Positions 30,318 through 36,197 of a stretch of 36,197 nucleotides of DNA are shown in pieces; the first letter of the stretch is position 1; each line of letters opens with the position of its first letter. The DNA is taken from the NCBI GenBank assembly GCA_003154375.1, contig PMDG01000024.1, positions 154 to 36,350 of the forward strand. Direction: 5' to 3'. The notes under the pieces are model-generated. The model searched no databases. It was given only the letters and a program-made list of their open reading frames with translations, and had not been told where the DNA came from. Made by a program: the position numbers and the translations under genes. Origin of the DNA: Candidatus Peregrinibacteria bacterium. GTDB lineage: Bacteria > Patescibacteriota > Gracilibacteria > UM-FILTER-43-11.

Positions 30318-31289
30318 CTAATAATCCAATACGGACCAGTTCGCCAGCTTCGGATTGTAAAAATAGATCGCGCCATTCGCGTCCTTGGCGATTTTTGAGA
30401 TGGGGAAGTCATACTTGGTCACAATTTCTGTGCTTTCACCTGTGGTGAGGTTGTACGCAAGTATCTTGGTTTGATTATCAGTGTCGTTCACAGCAAAATA
30501 GATCAGTCTTCCGTCCTGGTCCCATACCGCATTGCCCAAATCCACTTGAAGCCCCATCGCGGAAACAGGTTCCCCCGTGATTCCCATTTTGTAGGTTTTG
30601 TTTTGCCCATCGTTCAAAATCAAAAAATCGCTGCTTGGAGACCATTTCGCATTTTTTGACACGAAACCCAGCTGAATTTTTTTGCGGGACGACATCTGAG
30701 TGTCGATGATATACAGGTCCTCATTAACCAAGCCAGCCAGCGTTGATCCATTGGGTGCCCAGATAAACTTGAATCCTTCCCCAAGGTTTTCAAGCGGAGT
30801 CACGATTTTCGAGGTTCCGTCTGCCCAGACTTTTACCTCATTGCTCCCAAGATCCACATAGGCCAGTTTTTCGCCCTTCTCATCCCAGACAGGAGCAAGT
30901 ATGGTCGCTTGGGACAGATCGGAAGGCAATGGTTTTTTTTCGATAGTGATAGGTTCTGTGGGGACCACAAGACTCTCCTTGAGGGTCGGAATTTTTTTTA
31001 ATTGGACCACAATCGATTCGGTTTTGAAGCGTTCCACATTGCTCTCGGCCGTGCCCGGGAAATAACCATCTTTGCGCAAGGTCAGTGTGCGGCTTCCCGT
31101 TTTTAGCGAAATGACGCAAGGGTCCAATGGACATCGAACTGATTGGTCCGCGGCCATCACCCAATAATCCGTCAGGCCGGTCGAGACCGACACGCTTCCA
31201 CGATCCAAGGGGTAATACCATGCATAAATGACTCCGGCCAAAACCAGAGTGAACGCGAGCACGAGAATGTTTTTTGTGCGGTTTTTCAT
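30318..31289 (-). CDS. Membrane-anchored PEGA-like and beta-propeller protein
   Basis: 323 residues. After a TM anchor (ILVLAFTLVLAGVIYAWYY), residues 30-97 resemble a PEGA domain (VSLKTGSRTLTLRKDGYFPG-like, ISLKTGSRTLTLRKDGYF in this protein). From about 125 a TolB-like beta-propeller follows, with repeats such as APVWDEKGEKLAYVDLGSN, IWAPNGSTLAGLVNEDLYI and AKWSPSSDFLILND. Such proteins sit on the outer face of the membrane and bind other proteins or polymers. It begins 3 bases after yraN ends, which suggests co-translation. The exact role is unknown. Confidence 0.78.
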   Translation of the reverse strand: MKNRTKNILVLAFTLVLAGVIYAWYYPLDRGSVSVSTGLTDYWVMAADQSVRCPLDPCVISLKTGSRTLTLRKDGYFPGTAESNVERFKTESIVVQLKKIPTLKESLVVPTEPITIEKKPLPSDLSQATILAPVWDEKGEKLAYVDLGSNEVKVWADGTSKIVTPLENLGEGFKFIWAPNGSTLAGLVNEDLYIIDTQMSSRKKIQLGFVSKNAKWSPSSDFLILNDGQNKTYKMGITGEPVSAMGLQVDLGNAVWDQDGRLIYFAVNDTDNQTKILAYNLTTGESTEIVTKYDFPISKIAKDANGAIYFYNPKLANWSVLDY

Positions 31290-31292
31290 AGT

Positions 31293-31652
31293 CTAGCTGA
31301 TGTTTTTAAGGTGCCGGCAATCGGGTTTTCCCTGCTGGTCGTATTCCAGCGCAATGAGGTCGAGACGCCATTCGGTCTTTTCTTTTTCGTGCTCGGCCAG
31401 CCAAAGTTGGGCAGTGTCCGCCATTTTGCCTATTTTTCGCTCATCGATGGCCTCTTCTGGGGCGCCAAAGGTACGATTTCGGCGGCTTTTCACTTCCACG
31501 AACACTGTTTCCTTGGTGGTCGGATCAAAGGCGACAATGTCGATCTCCCCACCCCGCTTCCGATAGTTCCTTTGGAGGATCTCATAACCCTTTTTCTTCA
31601 GCATTTCCACTGCCCAATCCTCGCCACGATTTCCAAATTCCTTGGTTTCCAT
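31293..31652 (-). CDS. yraN: YraN/UPF0102 family nuclease-like protein
   Basis: 119 residues, the usual size. The PD-(D/E)XK-type core is visible: GNRGEDWAVEMLKKKGYEIL, then GGEIDIVAFD with Glu36 and Asp38, and VFVEVKSRR with Glu53 and Lys55. Family members are small proteins of the Holliday-junction-resolvase-like fold with unproven function. Its ATG overlaps the TGA of the upstream membrane-protein gene (TGATG), so the two are translationally coupled. This overlap replaces ribosome-binding signals that are absent elsewhere. Confidence 0.92.
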   Translation of the reverse strand: METKEFGNRGEDWAVEMLKKKGYEILQRNYRKRGGEIDIVAFDPTTKETVFVEVKSRRNRTFGAPEEAIDERKIGKMADTAQLWLAEHEKEKTEWRLDLIALEYDQQGKPDCRHLKNIS

Positions 31653-32236
31653 CAGACAAAAAGGCTAAGGGTCAAGCTGGCAGCCAAAGGCACCAGCAGA
31701 TTGTCATCGATCTCGAATCCGAAAATCTGGACGTTCGGAAGCTCAAGAAACATGGCCAGACAGGCAGCGGCGACCGCCGCATAGAGGTTCGGGACAAAGC
31801 AGTAGGCGATGGGGATCGAAACCAAAATGCCGACAAGAGTTCCCTCCATGAATTTATTGGGGTTGATCCGGGTGCGGATACGGCCGAAGTGACGACCCAC
31901 AATGTTAGTCACCGCATCCCCCGCGCTCAGGATCAGGATACCGGCATAGGCGATCGGTTCCGGGAAGATCGCCAGCACCAAAAAAGCGCCAATAGTGAAA
32001 AACAGGATTCCACGACCCGGGAATTTTTCCATGTGATGTTCTCGTTCGAAATGGCTCAATAGCCAACGAACCGGATGCCACCGCTTCCGTTTGACCATCA
32101 GGGACATCATGGCACCACCCACGATGATGCCAAACAAGATGGGCAATGTGAGGATATGCCAATGATAAAGGACCACCAGCATGGGACCATAGAGGAGGTG
32201 GAGCGCTTGCCGTCGGATTTCAAGCATGTTCATCAT
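31652..32236 (-). CDS. Polyprenol/diacylglycerol kinase-like membrane protein
   Basis: 194 residues with about six hydrophobic segments. LEIRRQALHLLYGPMLVVLY, HFEREHHMEKFPGRGILFFT, then ILSAGDAVTNIVGRHFG and NPNKFMEGTLVGI match the CTP-dependent dolichol/diacylglycerol kinase family (Sec59/Dgk1/VTE5 type), where the GD-x-(A/V) and the later basic-E-G motif bind nucleotide. A role in recycling undecaprenol or polyprenol for wall or glycan synthesis is plausible. The start is uncertain: three ATGs lie within twelve bases (MMNM). It is first in the minus-strand run and diverges from the dGTPase gene. Confidence 0.75.
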   Translation of the reverse strand: MMNMLEIRRQALHLLYGPMLVVLYHWHILTLPILFGIIVGGAMMSLMVKRKRWHPVRWLLSHFEREHHMEKFPGRGILFFTIGAFLVLAIFPEPIAYAGILILSAGDAVTNIVGRHFGRIRTRINPNKFMEGTLVGILVSIPIAYCFVPNLYAAVAAACLAMFLELPNVQIFGFEIDDNLLVPLAASLTLSLFV

Positions 32237-32316
32237 GATACTCTCAGGCGCATTTAGTTTTATCGAGTATTATGATACCTTACTCGTGACGGTTTCTCCA
32301 CTTTTTTCAATCGAAA

Positions 32317-33459
32317 ATGATCCTGAAGCGGACCGACATCGAACGGCGCGAAAAGGAGACGTTAGCCCCCTATGCGGCCTTCAGCGCGAAAAGCCGGGGT
32401 CGTGAATTTCCCGAGGCCGAGGACCCTTTCCGCACCGCTTTTCAGCGCGACCGAGACCGCATCATCTACTCCAAGGCCTTTCGGCGTCTGCAAGGCAAGA
32501 CCCAGGTATTTGTGGCCCATCACGGAGACCATTACCGTTCCCGTTTGGCCCATACCATGGAGGTGGCGCAGTTGAGCAGGGATATGGCCCGAAATCTTGG
32601 TCTTAATGAGGATCTGGCCGAGGCCGTGGCCTTGGCCCATGACCTGGGCCATACGCCCTTTGGCCATGCCGGCCAGGAGACGTTGGATTCCCTGATGCGC
32701 GAACACGGCCTTTCCTTTGAGCACAATGAACAGAGCCGACGCATCGTCACACGGCTTGAGCAGAAAAAACCCGAATTTCCAGGTCTGAATCTCACGTTTG
32801 AGCTTCGAGACGGACTCATGAAGCATCGTGACCCCTTAGATCCTATTTCCGAGAGCGGAACCACAAGGCCCTCGCTCGAATCGCAGTTGGTGGACATTGC
32901 GGACAAGATCGCCTATCTGAATCACGACATCGACGATGGCATCCGCGCCCGGATTTTAAGCACCGACGAGATGAATTCCCTTCCAATTTGGCAACAGGCC
33001 CGCGAGACGGTTAAGGCTGATCTGACCTTTCCACTTTTCGTTTCGGCCATGATTTCGCGTTTGATCACCCTGATGGTCACCGACCTTTTGGAGAACACGG
33101 ATCGGTTGCTCAAAAAGCACAAGATCCGATCGCTGGCCCAAGTGAATGAAACCCCCCAAGTCCTAGTCGCCTTTTCGGATTCGTTTGCGGCCGAATGCAA
33201 GTCGCTCAAGGCTTTCTTGTTTCAGCGGTTTTACAGCTCTCCCGGGATCCTCGAATACAACAAACGCGGCCAAGAGGCCATCCGATTCCTCTTCCAGGAA
33301 TTGCAGAAGAAACCCTCTTTGATCCCTGAAAAGTTTTCCGTCACGGGAGAGGGGATCCTAATACAGGTCAAAGACCATATCGCCTCCATGACGGACGATT
33401 ACGCGATGGATTTGTATGATAAACTGCATTGGAAGGCATTTAGCCACCTCGAAATCTAA
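32317..33459 (+). CDS. dgt: dGTPase-like HD phosphohydrolase
   Basis: 380 residues. The HD-domain metal and catalytic residues are His79 (RLAHTMEVA), His108-Asp109 (ALAHDLGHTPFGHAG) and a later Asp in LNHDIDDGI. The pattern FRRLQGKTQVF-x-HH-GDHYRSRLAHT is the family start. Such enzymes remove triphosphate from dNTPs, typically dGTP, and the shorter bacterial members as here lack the long E. coli insert. nrdR follows 11 bases downstream, so dNTP breakdown and control of ribonucleotide reductase are linked. The start codon ATG 32317 is preceded by CAATCGAAA with no Shine-Dalgarno sequence. Confidence 0.93.
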   Translation: MILKRTDIERREKETLAPYAAFSAKSRGREFPEAEDPFRTAFQRDRDRIIYSKAFRRLQGKTQVFVAHHGDHYRSRLAHTMEVAQLSRDMARNLGLNEDLAEAVALAHDLGHTPFGHAGQETLDSLMREHGLSFEHNEQSRRIVTRLEQKKPEFPGLNLTFELRDGLMKHRDPLDPISESGTTRPSLESQLVDIADKIAYLNHDIDDGIRARILSTDEMNSLPIWQQARETVKADLTFPLFVSAMISRLITLMVTDLLENTDRLLKKHKIRSLAQVNETPQVLVAFSDSFAAECKSLKAFLFQRFYSSPGILEYNKRGQEAIRFLFQELQKKPSLIPEKFSVTGEGILIQVKDHIASMTDDYAMDLYDKLHWKAFSHLEI

Positions 33460-33470
33460 CCCATTTTTTC

Positions 33471-33917
33471 ATGCAGTGTCCCAAGTGCAAGAATCCGGAT
33501 ACCAAAGTGATCGATTCTCGTTTGGCCGAGCAGGGTAAGGTGATCCGCCGACGGCGCGAATGTGAGAAATGCGACCGACGTTTCACGACTTTTGAGCGAC
33601 TTGAGATGGAAAACATGCTGGTGAAGAAGAAGGACGGTAGCATGGAACCCTACAGCCGGACCAAAGTGGAAAAGGGGATCTGGATTGCCTGCGGAAAACG
33701 TCCTGTGACTCAGGAGCAGGTCGATGGAATGATCGACCGGATGGAAGAGAAGTGGAGCATGAACAAGAAAGGGGTTGCCAGCCAAACCATTGGCAACGAC
33801 ATTATGGATGCGCTGAAGAAGCTCGATCATATCGCCTACATTCGTTTCGCGAGCGTCTACAGAAGCTTCAAGGACGTGGAAGAGTTCAAGGAAGAGCTCG
33901 GGAAGCTTTTGAAATGA
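33471..33917 (+). CDS. nrdR: Transcriptional repressor NrdR
   Basis: 148 residues, normal length. The N-terminal zinc ribbon has Cys3, Cys6, Cys31 and Cys34, with the RRRRECEKCDRRFTTFE DNA-binding region. The ATP-cone follows (VKKKDGSMEPYSRTKVEKGI to about residue 140), which senses dATP/ATP. NrdR represses ribonucleotide reductase genes through paired NrdR boxes. None is evident near the dgt promoter region. Only 11 bases separate it from dgt, so they are likely one transcript. A 12-bp tandem array follows its stop. Confidence 0.96.
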   Translation: MQCPKCKNPDTKVIDSRLAEQGKVIRRRRECEKCDRRFTTFERLEMENMLVKKKDGSMEPYSRTKVEKGIWIACGKRPVTQEQVDGMIDRMEEKWSMNKKGVASQTIGNDIMDALKKLDHIAYIRFASVYRSFKDVEEFKEELGKLLK

Positions 33918-33919
33918 TT

Positions 33920-33979
33920 CCGAATGGTGGGCCGAATAGTGGGCCGTATGGTTGACTGGATAATGGATCGAATGGTGGC
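33920..33979. repeat. nrdR-DUF192 spacer: five contiguous 12-bp units
   Basis: CCGAATGGTGGG, CCGAATAGTGGG, CCGTATGGTTGA, CTGGATAATGGA and TCGAATGGTGGC follow exactly in 12-bp register, starting three bases after the nrdR stop. Shifted by one base, the unit shares the core AAT-x-GTGG with the 12-mers at 5283-5330 in the ribosomal operon. Confidence 0.9.
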
Positions 33980-34016
33980 AAATTGTGTGTTTTTACAAGG
34001 CTGATCCAAATTTTCT

Positions 34017-34544
34017 ATGAAGCCAAAAGTCAAAAATTATAAAAGTCGAATTTTGACATTCACTCCCGAGACACCGAGGAGCAAGCTCATCGTCCTTGCA
34101 TCCCTGCTTGTGCTTTTCGCAATCTTCTATTCCGTTTTTGCCAAGCTCCAAAATCCTTGGAAGGACATCCAAGTGGTGACGCCCAACTCGGCACTCAGTT
34201 TCAAGGTCGAAGTGGCCAAAACCGATTTCGAGAAACAGCGGGGGCTTATGTTCCGCAAGATCTTGGGCGAAGATAGAGGGATGCTTTTTGTGTATGACCA
34301 GCCCTCCCCTGTTTCTTTTTGGATGAAAAACACTTTAATCCCCCTCGATATCCTTTTTATTGGTTCAGACCTGAAGATCAAGAGGATTTCCGAGAATACC
34401 CCGCCATGTCCTCTCGCTACCACGTGTCCGATTTACGACTCAAAAGAACCGATCCAATACGTGCTTGAACTGAACGGCGGCATCTGCTCAAAACAAAAGA
34501 TAGGACTTGGAGATAGCGTGGAGCTATTGGGAGCCTTGGATTAG
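34017..34544 (+). CDS. DUF192 membrane-anchored protein
   Basis: 175 residues. A TM segment (LIVLASLLVLFAIFYSVFA) near residue 25 anchors an outside domain of the DUF192 family. The core motifs are ALSFKVEVAKTDFEKQRGLM, then DRGMLFVYDQPSPVSFWMKN and TLIPLDILFIGSDLKI; the beginning of the first and the WMKNT(L)IPLD stretch are family hallmarks. Function is unknown, although members are often exported. Two extra Cys (PCPLATTCP) lie beyond the core. The leader TCCAAATTTTCT-ATG has no Shine-Dalgarno sequence. Confidence 0.9.
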   Translation: MKPKVKNYKSRILTFTPETPRSKLIVLASLLVLFAIFYSVFAKLQNPWKDIQVVTPNSALSFKVEVAKTDFEKQRGLMFRKILGEDRGMLFVYDQPSPVSFWMKNTLIPLDILFIGSDLKIKRISENTPPCPLATTCPIYDSKEPIQYVLELNGGICSKQKIGLGDSVELLGALD

Positions 34545-34604
34545 ATCCCACAGCTGCATATGTTTGCGAAATCACTGCCTACCTTTTTATATTTATTCCA
34601 AAAT

Positions 34605-35384
34605 ATGTCGACAGACGCGAAAACCATTCATTGGTACAACGAAAATGCCAAAGATTATGCTGCTCATGTAAAAAATCCTGCAGACTCGATATACCATGCC
34701 TATTATGAAAAGCCAGCCATGGCCAAGCTCATACCCGACCTAAAAGGAAAGCAAGTCTTGAGCTTGGGGTGCGGAAGTGGCGAAGATAGTAGTGCCCTTA
34801 AAAAACTGGGGGCAAAACGATCCGTCGGTATCGACATTGCCAAAAAACTAATCAAAATAGCGCAAGCCAATCATGCCGATTGCGAATTCCATACCATGGA
34901 TATGGAACAATTGGATTTCTCCGATGAGGAATTTGATTTTGCCTACTCGAGCCTTGCACTTCACTATATCGAGAATTGGACCAAGGTTCTCCATGAGGTT
35001 TTTCGTGTACTCAGACCCAATTCGTATTTCCTTTTCTCTTGTCAGCATCCTTTGAGATCCGCCATGGTGGAAACTAGGAACACTAAGAACGAATATGAAA
35101 AGAAAATCTCGATTATCAAAGACAAGAGGTCTGGCCAATTCAAAATCATAGGGGACTACCTGCATGAGAGCAAATTTGAGGCAACGATTAACAAGGCAAT
35201 GGGGGTTGTTGGCTGGCACAAGCCAGTAAGCGGGATCGTCAATTCGGCCATCGATGCCGGTTTTTTGATCGATAGGCTCGTCGAACCGCAACCCCTTTCG
35301 ACAATGAAAAAGGTTTCATCACAAACTTATGAGAGATTGAACAAAATCCCTGAGTTTATGATCGTTAGACTGAGAAAGCCCTGA
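34605..35384 (+). CDS. Class I SAM-dependent methyltransferase
   Basis: 259 residues from ATG 34605; an upstream in-frame ATG at 34560 would add 15 hydrophobic residues unlike the family, so the shorter form is preferred. The SAM-binding motif I is VLSLGCGSGEDSSALKKLG, motif II area FHTMDMEQLDF, and the following FDFAYSSLALHYIENW is the typical post-motif. The N-terminal WYNENAKDYAAHV resembles small-molecule or quinone methyltransferases. The substrate cannot be identified. The stop lies 7 bases from that of the convergent protease gene. Confidence 0.9.
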   Translation: MSTDAKTIHWYNENAKDYAAHVKNPADSIYHAYYEKPAMAKLIPDLKGKQVLSLGCGSGEDSSALKKLGAKRSVGIDIAKKLIKIAQANHADCEFHTMDMEQLDFSDEEFDFAYSSLALHYIENWTKVLHEVFRVLRPNSYFLFSCQHPLRSAMVETRNTKNEYEKKISIIKDKRSGQFKIIGDYLHESKFEATINKAMGVVGWHKPVSGIVNSAIDAGFLIDRLVEPQPLSTMKKVSSQTYERLNKIPEFMIVRLRKP

Positions 35385-35391
35385 GAACAAT

Positions 35392-36197
35392 TTACTGTTT
35401 TTTCAGGTAGCTCAGGGCCGAATCCAATTGAGGATCCTTGTTAGCCTTCATATCCTCGATGGACCGTTTTACCTCAATATCGGGCGTGATACCGACCTTG
35501 CTGATGTTCACGTTGTTGGGGGTGTACCATTTGGCGATGGTGATGCGGAGGCTTGAGCCGTCGATCAGGTTTTCGACTTCCTGCACGGTTCCCTTGCCGA
35601 AACTGGTTTCCCCGATGATGGTGCCACGGCCATTGTCGCGGATGGCGCCCGCTACTATCTCGGAGGCCGATGCGCTTCCCTTGTTGATGAGAACCACCAT
35701 GGGAACCGTGGCCATTCGGGCCTTGCCGGTCACGTAGATCACCTCATCCTCCTCGGGATTCCGTTTTTTTACGGACACAACCTTTCCTTTTTCCACAAAT
35801 TCGGATGTGATGTCTACTGCGCCGTCCAGATAGCCTCCGCCATTGTAGCGGAGATCGAGGATGATCCCCTTGGGACTCTTGAGCTGAATATCGCTGATCG
35901 CCTTGGTGAACTCATCCTTTGTCTTTCCGCCGAATTGATTGAGCTCGATGTCCGCGATTCCATCGATCATCTTCCAGTCGACACTATTGATGTTGATGGT
36001 ATCCCGAAGAATTTCCACATCGAATGGTTCGCCTTGGCCCTTTCGCCCAATGGTCAATTTAACCTTGGTTCCTTTGGGTCCGCGGATTTTCATGACCACC
36101 TGCTCGAGGGAGAAATCCGTGATGTCTTCGCCGTTCACCTTCAAAATCACATCCTCGGGTTCCAATCCCGCATTTTTGGCCGGAGAGCCCTTGAGTG
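35392..36197 (-). CDS. S41 carboxyl-terminal processing protease with PDZ domain, N-terminus cut by window
   Basis: About 268 residues are visible and the gene continues past the window edge, so no start is assigned; a TTG at 36165 is inside the PDZ domain and not a start. The visible PDZ part reads GSPAKNAGLEPEDVILKVNG. The S41 core contains GIILDLRYNGGGYLDGAVDI, the nucleophile Ser in INKGSASASEIVAGAI and the general-base Lys in GETSFGKGTVQ. Such proteases cleave exported proteins near their C-termini, often after membrane anchoring. It follows the methyltransferase tail to tail with only 7 bases between them. Confidence 0.94.
   Translation of the reverse strand, partial: LKGSPAKNAGLEPEDVILKVNGEDITDFSLEQVVMKIRGPKGTKVKLTIGRKGQGEPFDVEILRDTININSVDWKMIDGIADIELNQFGGKTKDEFTKAISDIQLKSPKGIILDLRYNGGGYLDGAVDITSEFVEKGKVVSVKKRNPEEDEVIYVTGKARMATVPMVVLINKGSASASEIVAGAIRDNGRGTIIGETSFGKGTVQEVENLIDGSSLRITIAKWYTPNNVNISKVGITPDIEVKRSIEDMKANKDPQLDSALSYLKKQ

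Noticed and set aside
32237-32316. Divergent promoters between the kinase-like gene and dgt
   Set aside because: TATCAT/TATGAT words are present on both strands, but no -35 at proper spacing was convincing.
36163-36165. TTG start of a short S41 protease
   Set aside because: The frame continues upstream through the PDZ domain to the window edge, so the gene is truncated, not short.

Overview
The window reads as a chromosome fragment of a small-genome bacterium of the Patescibacteria/CPR type. The evidence is a canonical S10-spc-alpha ribosomal gene order in which rpmD (uL30) is missing between rpsE and rplO, a loss characteristic of that radiation. TGA is used as a normal stop (secY, map, nrdR), so the glycine-recoding lineages (Gracilibacteria, Absconditabacteria) are excluded. 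A Peregrinibacteria-like lineage is a guess from general features, not something the sequence proves. No recognisable Shine-Dalgarno sequence precedes any start I inspected; leaders are A/T- or pyrimidine-rich, often ending in CCC just before ATG.

Layout. 1-16785: 31 co-directional genes from the 3' end of rplC to rpsI (uL3, uL4, uL23, uL2, uS19, uL22, uS3, uL16, uL29, uS17, uL14, uL24, uL5, uS14-Z, uS8, uL6, uL18, uS5, uL15, SecY, Adk, Map, IF1, bL36, uS13, uS11, uS4, RpoA, bL17, uL13, uS9), closed by a rho-independent terminator. 16871-28547: a cell-surface locus with a sortase fused to SLH modules, a neighbouring LPNTG sortase substrate, two large modular exoproteins ending in peptidoglycan-binding domains, a cupin lipoprotein and a third DUF3494 (ice-binding-like) protein. 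28629-32236, minus strand: a compact five-gene run (membrane polyprenol/diacylglycerol-kinase-like protein, YraN, PEGA/beta-propeller protein, DUF4015 glycosidase-like protein, Nudix hydrolase). 32317-35384, plus strand: dGTPase-like HD hydrolase, NrdR, DUF192 protein and a SAM methyltransferase. 35392-36197, minus strand: the C-terminal part of an S41/PDZ protease cut by the window edge.

How the parts fit. The first half is the translation, secretion and transcription core. The second half is an envelope programme: secreted adhesin-like proteins are built from a shared kit of modules (DUF3494 or beta-helix head, prealbumin-like module, DUF11-like repeats) and differ mainly in how they are held at the surface: sortase motif, peptidoglycan-binding domain, lipid anchor or basic helical tail. 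The sortase itself carries SLH modules that would dock it to the cell wall or S-layer.

The most unusual structure is not a gene. At least eleven intergenic spacers, nearly all in the ribosomal region, contain short tandem arrays with a strict unit length of 7, 8, 9 or 12 bp. Most spacers have their own private unit. Many arrays begin at or within a few bases of the upstream stop codon. A second class of repeats lies inside genes, in the lysine/alanine-rich tails of ribosomal proteins.
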